A DNA stretch of 23,914 bases from UBA5314 sp964635975. GTDB lineage: Bacteria > Bacillota > Syntrophomonadia > Syntrophomonadales > Syntrophomonadaceae. Positions 1 to 7,960 of the stretch are shown here, piece by piece (position 1 is the first letter of the stretch; each line of letters begins with the position of its first letter). The notes beneath the pieces are model-generated. The model was given only the letters and a program-made list of their open reading frames with translations, had not been told where the DNA came from and searched no databases. Position numbers and translations under genes: made by a program. The stretch is taken from NCBI GenBank assembly GCA_964635975.1, contig CAZWPO010000033.1:1-23914 (forward strand), written 5' to 3'.

Positions 1-350
1 GGAAAAGCGGCTCCGGAGGACACGCCAAGACCATCTGCGGATAGGTCAGAGCTATGCTTCTGAGCGTTGCCAATCTTGTAAATCGTCATGCCAATTGCAT
101 CAAGAAGTGCAGTCGAGCCACCGACTTGATACTCCTTCGCCGTAATAGCACTGACCGCCTTAAGGTCGATACGGTCGTGAAGCAGTTCGTAGTTGTTATC
201 GAACAGCACCGTTGTAATGAGGCATTCGCCCTCTACGGCCTGTTGCTTTGCAAGCATTGAGTTGTATCCACCAATGGTGTCAGTTTCCAAACCGCCCATC
301 GACCCACTTTTGTCGAGAATAAATACAAGTTCCGTTAATCCTTTTTTCAT
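1..350 (-). CDS. von Willebrand factor type A domain protein (3' end outside window)
   Basis: The reading frame opens at the ATG at 350-348 and stays open to the window edge, giving 116 codons of an incomplete protein. The N-terminus MKKGLTELVFILDKSGSMGG contains the metal-ion-dependent adhesion site DxSxS (D13, S15, S17), and GGSTALLD near residues 77-84 supplies the MIDAS threonine (T80). Residues before about 98 look like the common small cytosolic vWA proteins of Clostridia; no signal peptide is visible. The start is fixed by AAGGAGG about 8 nt upstream. The family is thought to scaffold metal-dependent protein contacts; the partner here is unknown. The last 18 residues are rich in S, G and A and do not resemble what I expect of the domain, so the edge may be a junction. 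It could belong to the restriction island or be an unrelated neighbour. Confidence 0.8.
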   Translation of the reverse strand, partial: MKKGLTELVFILDKSGSMGGLETDTIGGYNSMLAKQQAVEGECLITTVLFDNNYELLHDRIDLKAVSAITAKEYQVGGSTALLDAIGMTIYKIGNAQKHSSDLSADGLGVSSGAAF

Positions 351-361
351 TGCTATGTCCT

Positions 362-386
362 CCTTAAGTTTTATTGTGACTTAAGG
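362..386 (-). promoter_or_regulatory. inverted repeat covering the RBS of the vWA gene
   Basis: CCTTAAGT (362-369) and ACTTAAGG (379-386) form a perfect 8-bp inverted repeat with a 9-nt spacer. Read on the minus strand, the 3' arm runs into the ribosome binding site AAGGAGG, so a transcript could fold and hide it. As DNA the same repeat could be an operator. A second short hairpin, GTCGCT-CGAAA-AGCGAC (411-427), lies just upstream in the minus-strand sense and has no T-tract. Confidence 0.45.
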
Positions 387-430
387 ATAACAATTCTTGC
401 TGGAAGCGGGGTCGCTCGAAAAGCGACAAA

Positions 431-652
431 TTACCTCTGAGAGGCAAAACCCTCATATTTAGGTTCATACTTATAGTGCATTACTCCCTCAATTAACTCC
501 AGAGTGAAAACACCTAAATCTGCATTAATAACAATGTCAATCCGGCGACAGTTACTTTTAATCCAATCTTTTATGTTCGAAGAAGCAATGTTTAAGTCAC
601 TCATTTCACTATCCGAAAGAAGGGATTTTGCAAGAGTTGATGGTGCGTTCAA
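431..652 (-). CDS. small uncharacterised ORF after truncated mcrC
   Basis: This is a 73-codon open frame starting with TTG (652-650), which overlaps the TGA of the mcrC remnant as TTGA, so translation could be coupled. No separate ribosome binding site is visible. The product is charged and has no membrane segment. The stretch RRIDIVINADLGVFTLELIE vaguely recalls the RxDIxI strand pattern of PD-(D/E)XK nucleases, but the catalytic E-x-K is not present. It does not continue the McrC sequence in either direction. It may be the tail of a gene brought in by the event that cut mcrC, or non-coding. I do not recognise it. Confidence 0.25.
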   Translation of the reverse strand: MNAPSTLAKSLLSDSEMSDLNIASSNIKDWIKSNCRRIDIVINADLGVFTLELIEGVMHYKYEPKYEGFASQR

Positions 653-861
653 GCCATAATCTTACCAACACCGCGACGGGCAGATAGTGAGAGCAGTTCG
701 ACTGCCTCAGTTTCTAAACCAGTGCTATTGGCAAGTATAAACGCTTCGAGCGCATCAAATGTTCTTTCGGGTAAGCCTTGATAGCCGGAAAGAGCCGCAC
801 CCCGTGTGAAGCCGCCATATTCGGTTATGGTGTAGGTCTTATCACAGGAAAGCATAAGCAT
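649..861 (-). pseudogene. mcrC: McrC-like restriction subunit, N-terminal remnant
   Basis: About 70 codons from ATG 861-859 to TGA 651-649 encode ITEYGGFTRG, LPERTFDALEAFILAN and LLSLSARRGVGKIMA. This matches the usual N-terminus of McrC-type proteins (ITEYG...LPE..FD.LE.FIL...LSARKGIGK), which normally run to roughly 350-450 residues and carry a C-terminal PD-(D/E)XK nuclease domain. Here the frame stops where the family continues with an AKNYVGvI-like strand, and neither other frame downstream looks like McrC. It overlaps the end of mcrB, as is normal for mcrBC pairs, with AGAGG upstream of the ATG. The nuclease half is gone, so the McrB next door has lost its usual partner unless one is supplied elsewhere. 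Truncation is observed; the cause (deletion, recombination or assembly error) is inferred. Confidence 0.7.
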
Positions 862-3403
862 CAATCCTCTTAAACGCCTCATCGTTTATCTCATAGTATT
901 CAGGAAAGTCAATGTCAGCATTCCCAAACAACTTAACGGCGTCAGTCTTCTTTATGATAAAGCGCGTGCTGTCATCAGGCTTCTGATTATCACCCAGTAC
1001 AAGCTGAATCTTTTCGTAATCGTCGTAGAAATACTCCTGCAAAAGCGGAACAATCGTGTTCTCGAAAATTGCGGCGATCCGTTCTATGGTTGGGTCGGCC
1101 TTCAGTGGAAGCAAATAGGAATGCCCTATGGTGTGTTCTCGATCAAGCAAAATGGTTATGCGTTTATTGAGGGTATCGAGCATTGCGCCTATATCGATCC
1201 CATCAACAAGAACATCTGTGAGTGTCGCTGAATCCGGTTGCATCTCCACGAAACTAAATCGGCGACGCAAAGCAGTATCGATGAGTGCTATGGAGCGGTC
1301 GGCGGTGTTCATCGTTCCGATAAGATAGACGTTATCTGGCACACCAAATTTCTTTCCCGAATATGGAAGCAAAGCGCGAAGTTGCTCCGCTGCCCCGATA
1401 CGCTTCGTAGGCTCGATGAGCGTTATCAATTCGCCGAAGATTTTTGAGATATTACCTCGGTTAATCTCATCAATGATAAACACGCGGTTTGGAATTTTAA
1501 CCCTTGGCGTGAAAAGGGAAGGCTTTACCTTTCGGAGAAGTTGGAGAGCATCCGACACAGATACCGACAGCTTATAGACCGATGGCTGCATCATCAATCT
1601 TTGTGCGTTAAGTTCGAAGATGTCCTCGCTAATATTTTTTACGAGCCATTTGACGTTGCGAAGTCGCTTGTAATGCTCGTATTCGTCGTGCCACTCTGGT
1701 TCACCCGTGATAACGCCGATAGCATCAATGGTCTTATTAGAATAGCATGAGAACACAATATCCCCAACTTGCATCTTGTAATAGAACGCATTCAAAATAT
1801 TCCTACCGTTGTCACCTTTTTCATAGGTGTCAGGCGGAGTTTCGCCGTAGCTGTCATACCCGATTCGGATATGATTGTTCTCGAGGCACTCTGTGCGGGT
1901 CGGGTTGTCGCCGGTTCCCTCAAGAGATACCTTCCAGACTGACGGATTCTTGCCGAAGCCCAAGTCTACACTTGTGCCACCACCTATAGGCGTACCGGCT
2001 GTGTCGCAGAACGCCTTGAATATGCCGTCGTGAACTTCGTATTCAATATCCCGCCCCGTTTCGGAATTCTCCTCTGCGGAGACTACAGGACGAATCCCTT
2101 CAATAAACTCCTCATATCCAAACGACTGGTGAAAAGTAGTGAAAGCGACTAACCCGTCCTCTTTGTATTTCAGGTAGCGGGCAAACACTGCCGAGTAGTC
2201 CTCGGCTTTTACAGCATTGAGTGGCTTTTCCTCGATAATTGAAACGGCATACAGCACGGTGCTGTATGTTTTGCCCGTGCCGGGTGTGCCGCAAAGAATG
2301 ATGTTCTTGGCGAATTTTGATGTTTGTATGATCGAAGCAGACGGCTTAGTAGAAGTGGCGGTCACGCCTTCGCTCTTCAGGAAAGCAAGATAGTGCTTGA
2401 TTCCGCTTTTCAGGTCGTCGCGCTGAGTGGTAGTGTCAATGTTAAAGACGGCATCCATTTTGGCATAATCACCGCCGCTTGATTGGAAATAACCATCAAG
2501 ACCGCTGTTTTTTATCACGGCATCCAGTTCATCAAAAATGGCAACAGCGAATACTGCTCGACCATCTTTTAGTCGTACTTTTCCAATAGCGGTCGATATG
2601 GTGTTGGCCGAATTCGGCGACCCACCATTGTTGATATACCACTGCTTAAACGCCGTGCGCTGTTGCTGTTCGTCAATGGCCAAGGAAACCTGATTAGAAT
2701 CCTCATCTACTTTGTCTTCTTTTTGCGTCCAAGCGGTATGTGATATTTCAGGGAATGTCATGTCGGGCGACTGCTCGGCAACCTTAGCCTTAAGAGTTTT
2801 CAGGAAAGCGATGTATTCTTCTCCCGTGCAGTTACCGCTCGGAGCAGCAATGCCATAATATGCAGACACAAATGCTCTGGAGTTACCATCAAGGGGCATA
2901 AAGATATTAGGACGTATCCAATATAAACCCATTGTGATGTAAGCCAGACCATTGCCTTTCACAGAGATAGCCTTTTCAAAGGCGTCCTTAAACTCATCTG
3001 AAAAACTGCCTGCCTGTGCGGATGCCATTGCTTGCACAAACAGTTCCCAGATCTCATTGGGACCGTTAAAGAACGAGTTCATATTGTTCAAGACCGGAAT
3101 CCCCACAAACTGAGTAGGCACAGGGATTTCCACACCGAACGTCTCGGCGAGAACTTTCGACAATTTAATCCTATTGGCATCTGTTGTTCCGCGATTCAAT
3201 ATTCCAATCACGGTTAGTGGATCCATATGGTGGTTACGCGGCCCCCACCAGTCCTCGCGCTCGAAGTTGAGGTACTTCATAAGCGGTTGTTCCGAGCGCA
3301 CCTTTTTCATCAATTCAAAGAGTTCTATCCTCTTATCGTTGAACTCAAGGAGTTTGTTGGCAAGCGCCTCATAAAACTGAACCCATTGATAGGCGTTATC
3401 CAT
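842..3403 (-). CDS. mcrB: McrB-type AAA+ GTPase with inserted EVE/PUA-like domain
   Basis: The 853-residue product is a motor subunit of a modification-dependent (McrBC-type) restriction system. The AAA+ core has Walker A CGTPGTGKT (about 371-379), Walker B VFIIDEINRG (about 641-650), the McrB signature MNTADRS (about 698-704) and an arginine-rich sensor ALRRRF (about 711-716). Between Walker A and Walker B, about residues 488-600, sits a block (VWKVSLEGTG, HIRIGYDSYG, MQVGDIVFSCYSN, IDAIGVITGE, RLRNVKWL) that looks like an EVE/PUA-fold module, a family known to read modified bases. The 370-residue N-terminal part is of unknown function, with a DNA-binding-like FKQWYINNGGSPNSANTIS stretch near 252-270. 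ATG 3403 is chosen over an upstream in-frame start because GGAGG lies 9 nt before it. It follows the zinc-ribbon gene by 25 nt and overlaps mcrC. It probably hydrolyses GTP and translocates on DNA. Confidence 0.88.
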   Translation of the reverse strand: MDNAYQWVQFYEALANKLLEFNDKRIELFELMKKVRSEQPLMKYLNFEREDWWGPRNHHMDPLTVIGILNRGTTDANRIKLSKVLAETFGVEIPVPTQFVGIPVLNNMNSFFNGPNEIWELFVQAMASAQAGSFSDEFKDAFEKAISVKGNGLAYITMGLYWIRPNIFMPLDGNSRAFVSAYYGIAAPSGNCTGEEYIAFLKTLKAKVAEQSPDMTFPEISHTAWTQKEDKVDEDSNQVSLAIDEQQQRTAFKQWYINNGGSPNSANTISTAIGKVRLKDGRAVFAVAIFDELDAVIKNSGLDGYFQSSGGDYAKMDAVFNIDTTTQRDDLKSGIKHYLAFLKSEGVTATSTKPSASIIQTSKFAKNIILCGTPGTGKTYSTVLYAVSIIEEKPLNAVKAEDYSAVFARYLKYKEDGLVAFTTFHQSFGYEEFIEGIRPVVSAEENSETGRDIEYEVHDGIFKAFCDTAGTPIGGGTSVDLGFGKNPSVWKVSLEGTGDNPTRTECLENNHIRIGYDSYGETPPDTYEKGDNGRNILNAFYYKMQVGDIVFSCYSNKTIDAIGVITGEPEWHDEYEHYKRLRNVKWLVKNISEDIFELNAQRLMMQPSVYKLSVSVSDALQLLRKVKPSLFTPRVKIPNRVFIIDEINRGNISKIFGELITLIEPTKRIGAAEQLRALLPYSGKKFGVPDNVYLIGTMNTADRSIALIDTALRRRFSFVEMQPDSATLTDVLVDGIDIGAMLDTLNKRITILLDREHTIGHSYLLPLKADPTIERIAAIFENTIVPLLQEYFYDDYEKIQLVLGDNQKPDDSTRFIIKKTDAVKLFGNADIDFPEYYEINDEAFKRIDAYAFL

Positions 3404-3428
3404 AATCGTTTTCCTCCCGTCTGGTTTG

Positions 3429-3656
3429 TTAGTGTGAGTCGTGGCTGAACCAGTCTTCCTCAACCACTCGAGTCACGTCTTGTCCGCACTTTTTGCATTT
3501 GCCCTTAATAAGAATTCCTTCTCCGCTGGACACCACCTCGTAATCAATCGCCGTGGTGGCAAAGCAATCGGTGCAAAAGACATTTGCAAGAAGCCTGTTT
3601 TGTATTGCTCTATCCAATTTGCTCCACTTACGCAGAGCCACTATATCAGTTGCCAT
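3429..3656 (-). CDS. small zinc-ribbon protein in restriction operon
   Basis: The 75-residue protein has an N-terminal basic helix region (ALRKWSKLDRAIQNRLLAN) followed by C28-x2-C31 and C54-x2-C57, a four-cysteine zinc ribbon, and an acidic, histidine-ending tail. The ATG at 3656 is preferred over an in-frame GTG at 3665, because AGGGGG sits 8 nt before the ATG and directly against the GTG. It lies 12 nt after hsdR and 25 nt before mcrB, so it is very likely cotranscribed with both. I do not recognise a named family. Zinc ribbons of this kind often bind nucleic acid or a protein partner; a role as adaptor or regulator of the adjoining restriction proteins is inference from position only. Confidence 0.75.
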   Translation of the reverse strand: MATDIVALRKWSKLDRAIQNRLLANVFCTDCFATTAIDYEVVSSGEGILIKGKCKKCGQDVTRVVEEDWFSHDSH

Positions 3657-3668
3657 TGCCCGCACCCC

Positions 3669-6600
3669 CTATATTTTCGATAGCCGTTCATGAACAAGTG
3701 GCAGCAGTACCTTGTCGACCTCACGCCTAAATTCTTCGTCCTCAAGGTATTTCTCACAGAACTCTTGGTTCTTTGTCATACGCCCCAGAACCACATCCAT
3801 TATGGTGTTGTCGTAGATGATTTTGAAGAGGTCGAGCGGGTTCTTGGAACGCAACACCATTTCTTGGTTGCCCGCCATATCTTGTACGAACTGTTCTAAA
3901 ACCTTATCCATTTCGGTGAAGTTCGTGCCGAGCCGTTCATTTAGGCTTTGAATGATGGCTGACAGAACTTCTTTTTCATCTTCAAGCGGCAAGCCGCCTC
4001 CAGAGGTTCTCTGTTTCAAAAGACCATCCTCGTTTGCCAACACAATGGAGCCTTCAGATACTTTCTGTACCCGATAATATTGAAGCATAACGTCGCTGCC
4101 AATGTCGGGAGTGCGTTCCGTATCGTCTTTTGGCAATTTGCGAAGCAGGCACTTGGCATAGGCATGGAACTTGTGAAGGTTCTCGTCGCCGAGGCTTATG
4201 ATGTGCGTGAGGAATGAATATAGGCGGATGAATTTCGCCAATGCACCCTTAAAATCCATCTTGTCTTGTTCCTCGGTCAGGGCGTTATAGCGGTCTACAG
4301 CGGGATCGATAAAACCATTCAACTTTGCCAAGTCAATGTTGCCTTGTTGCTTACTTTCCTTAAAGAACACTTTGGCGAAAGCATTGATTTCGCTATCCTG
4401 ATAAATCATAAAGCTATCAAGCACATTCTTGATGTCGTAGATGACATTCGGGTCGGTCGTTTCGGCCACGCCTGTCGCTTGATAGTAGTCTTGGAACGCC
4501 TTCTCGATGTCTTCGCGGGAGTTGACGAAGTCCAAAATAAATGTTTCGGTCTTGCCCCTGCACGAGCGGTTGACGCGCGAAAGTGTCTGAACAGCCTTGA
4601 TGCCAGTCAGCTTTTTATCAACATACATCGTATGCAACAGTGGCTGATCAAACCCTGTCTGATATTTTTCGGCGACTATCAAAATCTGATATTCAGCGGT
4701 ATCGAATTTCTCTACGGTTTCGTTGTCCGGAAACTTGTTCAGGTTGGATTCCGTGTACTCCTTTATTTCGCCACTCACCTTATCTTTAACCGTGCCAGAA
4801 AAAGCCACCAAAATGCCCAAATCATAATGCATCTTTTTGATGTACCTTTCGAACTCAAAGAAATAGCGCACGGCATGAAGGCGCGAACCCGTCACGAGCA
4901 TGGCCTTTGCCTGCCCGCCGATTCGGTGCTGCACTTGGCTGCGGAAATGCTCGATGATAACCTCTGCTTTTTGGGCAAGGTTGTGCGGATGGAGACTCAT
5001 GTATTTGCCGAGAGCCTTGTTTGCCATATTCTTGCCGTATACAGGGTCATCAGCAATTTTCTTTCCGATTTGGAAGTATGCCTCGTAAGTCGTATAGTTT
5101 TCGAGGACGTTGAAAATAAAATGCTCCTCAATAGCTTGTCTCATGCTATAGAGGTGGAACGGCTCAGGCTTGCCGGCAGCTGTCTTCTGTCCGAAGATTT
5201 CCAAAGTTTTTTGCTTTGGTGTGGCGGTAAAAGCGAAGAACGAGAGATTAGGCTGCTGACCGTGCGCCGCCATTTCGTCAGCGATAATCTCATCAATATC
5301 CTTTTTCTCAGCTTCGGCTTTTGCCTCTTCCAACGCAATCTCATGTTGCTTCTTTTCTATGGCATCATCGCCCTGCAAAGAGATATCCGCTAATAACTCC
5401 TTCATGCGCTTGCTGGCTTCGCCTGTTTGTGATGAGTGTGCCTCATCCACGATAATAGCAAATCGCTTGCCCGTGGTAGATATCTTTTGCACATCAACAA
5501 ACGGGAACTTTTGCAGTGTACACACGATGATTTTGTCACCATTAGTCAGTGCGGTCGTGAGCTGCTTGGAGTTCTTATCCACAAGTATGACCACGCCCGG
5601 TTTATGTTCCATGTTGTATATGTCACGCTGAAGCTGTTTATCAAGCACGCGGCGGTCAGTGATAACGATGATGCTATGAAACACCACCTCGTTATTTGTA
5701 TCATGCAGATTCGCCAAGTGGTGAGCAAGCCACGCTATGGAGTTGGATTTGCCCGAACCAGCTGAATGCTGAATCAAATAGTTCTTCCCTGAACCATTCT
5801 CATAAACATCTGCGACGAGTTTGCGGACGGCGTCCAACTGATGGTAGCGCGGGAATATAAGCTTTTCTTTGCCCTTGTCGTCTTTACTGACTTGCACAAA
5901 GCGATGGAGGATATCAAGAATGCTGTCCCGCTTAAGAACCTCTTTCCATAAGTAGGCAGTGCGGTAGTCGCCACCTTTTGCGATCGGGTTGCCCGCTCCG
6001 CCGTCATCGGTTCCCTTATTGAACGGTAAGAAAATCGTGTCATGTTTTCTAAGCCATGTTGTCATCCATACTTCTTCGCTGTCCACGGCAAAATGCACAA
6101 TAGCCCGCTTCTTGAAAGCGAGCAGTAATTCGCGCGGGTTACGGTCGTTTTGATATTGGGTGATGGCATTTCTATATGTTTGACCAGTAATCGGGTTTTT
6201 GAGTTCGATGGTTATAATCGGCAAACCATTCAAGAAAATAACCGTATCGATGGAATTCTCGTTCTGTAAGCTGTATTTGACCTGTCTTGTAATCTGCAGA
6301 ACATTTTTATTATAAAGAGCCGCTAAACTCTGATTCATGCCGCTGCCCGGTTTGAAGTAGGCAAGCCGTACGGAGATGCCGAGGTCGACCACGCCGTGGC
6401 GAAGCACGTCAATCATACCACGTGCATTCAGTTCCGAATTCAGGCGTTTGAAGAACTCCGCCTCTGCTGAACTTTCCGAGCCATGCCGCTTGCAAAGCCC
6501 CTGCCAGATGTCGGGTTGAGTATCCTTGATAAACGCCATAACCGCACCTTTATCCATCGCAAGTCCGCGGTCGAAATCGGCGGGATTGCCCTTTTTGTAG

Positions 6601-6680
6601 CGGTCAGCTGTGACCGTACCTTCGGTGAGCCACCATTCGATTTCCTGCTCGAATGTGCGCTCGCTTGTGTTTATAGCCAT
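3669..6680 (-). CDS. hsdR: Type I restriction enzyme R subunit (HsdR)
   Basis: The 1003-residue protein is a full-length HsdR: the DNA translocase and endonuclease of the type I complex R2M2S. The N-terminal PD-(D/E)XK nuclease is visible as D145 in SIDTVIFLNG and E159-x-K161 in IITIELKNP. The SF2 motor follows, with Walker A HSAGSGKS (305-312), DEAH box VDEAHSS (about 411-417), motif III FTATPK, and the C-terminal RecA lobe with YQTGFDQP and LSRVNRS. The last 200 residues form the usual helical tail. The ATG is preceded by GGAGGG at good spacing, and the gene begins 3 nt after the hsdS stop. ATP is needed for translocation and cleavage occurs away from the unmethylated recognition site. All key motifs are present, so it looks functional. 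Confidence 0.96.
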   Translation of the reverse strand: MAINTSERTFEQEIEWWLTEGTVTADRYKKGNPADFDRGLAMDKGAVMAFIKDTQPDIWQGLCKRHGSESSAEAEFFKRLNSELNARGMIDVLRHGVVDLGISVRLAYFKPGSGMNQSLAALYNKNVLQITRQVKYSLQNENSIDTVIFLNGLPIITIELKNPITGQTYRNAITQYQNDRNPRELLLAFKKRAIVHFAVDSEEVWMTTWLRKHDTIFLPFNKGTDDGGAGNPIAKGGDYRTAYLWKEVLKRDSILDILHRFVQVSKDDKGKEKLIFPRYHQLDAVRKLVADVYENGSGKNYLIQHSAGSGKSNSIAWLAHHLANLHDTNNEVVFHSIIVITDRRVLDKQLQRDIYNMEHKPGVVILVDKNSKQLTTALTNGDKIIVCTLQKFPFVDVQKISTTGKRFAIIVDEAHSSQTGEASKRMKELLADISLQGDDAIEKKQHEIALEEAKAEAEKKDIDEIIADEMAAHGQQPNLSFFAFTATPKQKTLEIFGQKTAAGKPEPFHLYSMRQAIEEHFIFNVLENYTTYEAYFQIGKKIADDPVYGKNMANKALGKYMSLHPHNLAQKAEVIIEHFRSQVQHRIGGQAKAMLVTGSRLHAVRYFFEFERYIKKMHYDLGILVAFSGTVKDKVSGEIKEYTESNLNKFPDNETVEKFDTAEYQILIVAEKYQTGFDQPLLHTMYVDKKLTGIKAVQTLSRVNRSCRGKTETFILDFVNSREDIEKAFQDYYQATGVAETTDPNVIYDIKNVLDSFMIYQDSEINAFAKVFFKESKQQGNIDLAKLNGFIDPAVDRYNALTEEQDKMDFKGALAKFIRLYSFLTHIISLGDENLHKFHAYAKCLLRKLPKDDTERTPDIGSDVMLQYYRVQKVSEGSIVLANEDGLLKQRTSGGGLPLEDEKEVLSAIIQSLNERLGTNFTEMDKVLEQFVQDMAGNQEMVLRSKNPLDLFKIIYDNTIMDVVLGRMTKNQEFCEKYLEDEEFRREVDKVLLPLVHERLSKI

Positions 6681-6683
6681 ATC

Positions 6684-7958
6684 TTATCCCTCCGTTACCT
6701 TGACTTTGCCTGTGACCGCATCGTGTATGATGATTTGGCGATACTGTTTTAGCTTCTCTATCTGCGCATTGATGTCGGCGATTAAACCTTCAATCTTGGC
6801 GATCTTTTCATCGAGGTATGCCGCTATGCGTTCCTGTTCATCAATAGGCGGTTGAGGTAACCGCACATTCAGGAACTGGTCAGCTTGAAGCCGCCACCGC
6901 CCAAGATTTGAAACGCCTTGACCCAAGCGGTAGAAAATGCGGTTCTTGTAGCACATCTGGAACAAGTATTTGTAGTAGCTGTGGCACTGCTCCTTGCCCG
7001 GCAGGAAGCGGAACACTCGATAATCGGGACTGGTCACGCCCTCGAACGGGCTGCAATCCACCCATCCGGTCAACAAGTCCATTGAGTTCATAGCAAAGTC
7101 GTTCACATTTACGACCTGATAATTCGTATACGAATCAGCCATTTGCCCATCATTAATGGTGATATCCTTAATTTTCAATCCCCGTTGAGTGATTGAAAGA
7201 ACATTTCTGTCATCCGCACCATGAATGCGTTTAATGATTTCAAACATCCACTTTATCTTAGTGGTTGTCCAAGAGATAGGAATTTTTCCTATCCAGTCAA
7301 CTCCGCTTTCTTTCATGATTGAATGTTCAACACCCTTGGTAACTGCGTTCGCCACCGTTTCTCGACGATAATCGTTCAGCCGTTCTATCTGTTGTTCCAA
7401 ACCTTGAATAACCCCATCAATCTTCGTTGTTCTCTCGTTCAAATAAATTGTGATGGCATCTTGTTCGTCCAAAGGCGGTACAATTAGCGGATAAGCCATT
7501 AGTGTTTCTGAATTCAATACCCAACGGTGATCCTGTGACACACCTTTTCCGTGTGCAAAAAAAGCCATAATCAAATATTGGATTTTGAAATAGTAATCAA
7601 AATATTTGGGATTATAACCGGCACGGCTTCGAAGGTTGAAGTATGCGGGGCTTATCACACCATCAACTTCTGAAAGGTTGCAGTTAGCCCCGCTGTATAA
7701 ATCCATCGGGTTCAAAAGCAAGTCCCCAACTTCAACTGGATTGTAATTGAAGTAACTCTCTGCCATCTGCCCTTCGTTAACGCTGATATCCCTAACTCGT
7801 ACCCCACTCCGTGCTAAAGAGAGGACTACAGGATCTTCCTGCATTGCCTTTGAGTTTTTTCTGGTGAATACGTTCTTGGTGCGAGAAGTAGCCCAATGTG
7901 TGGGGATAGTACCCATCCATTTAATCCCGCTATCCTTATACTCTACATATCTCTCCAC
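6684..7958 (-). CDS. hsdS: Type I restriction-modification specificity subunit (HsdS)
   Basis: The 424-residue protein has two target recognition domains, each followed by a conserved helical spacer: PPLDEQDAITIYLNERTTKID (about 160-180) and PPIDEQERIAAYLDEKIAKIE near the C-terminus. This is the normal full-length two-domain layout that sets a bipartite target. The two recognition domains resemble each other closely (GQMAESYFNY versus GQMADSYTNY, N-x-MDL, GVxSPxY, GVSxxxRWxL), which is less usual. The start is taken as GTG 7958, because GGGGAGG lies 7 nt before it; the in-frame GTG at 7964 abuts that site. HsdS docks HsdM and HsdR. The target sequence cannot be read from the protein by eye. 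Confidence 0.94.
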   Translation of the reverse strand: MERYVEYKDSGIKWMGTIPTHWATSRTKNVFTRKNSKAMQEDPVVLSLARSGVRVRDISVNEGQMAESYFNYNPVEVGDLLLNPMDLYSGANCNLSEVDGVISPAYFNLRSRAGYNPKYFDYYFKIQYLIMAFFAHGKGVSQDHRWVLNSETLMAYPLIVPPLDEQDAITIYLNERTTKIDGVIQGLEQQIERLNDYRRETVANAVTKGVEHSIMKESGVDWIGKIPISWTTTKIKWMFEIIKRIHGADDRNVLSITQRGLKIKDITINDGQMADSYTNYQVVNVNDFAMNSMDLLTGWVDCSPFEGVTSPDYRVFRFLPGKEQCHSYYKYLFQMCYKNRIFYRLGQGVSNLGRWRLQADQFLNVRLPQPPIDEQERIAAYLDEKIAKIEGLIADINAQIEKLKQYRQIIIHDAVTGKVKVTEG

Positions 7959-7960
7959 GT

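Noticed and set aside
3404..3463. Upstream in-frame start adding 20 residues to McrB
   Set aside because: It overlaps the zinc-ribbon gene and has no ribosome binding site, whereas ATG 3403 has GGAGG at good spacing.
4266..5393. Long plus-strand open frame of 375 codons opposite hsdR
   Set aside because: It mirrors hsdR codons, has no ribosome binding site, and its product resembles nothing; hsdR has all motifs of a real gene.
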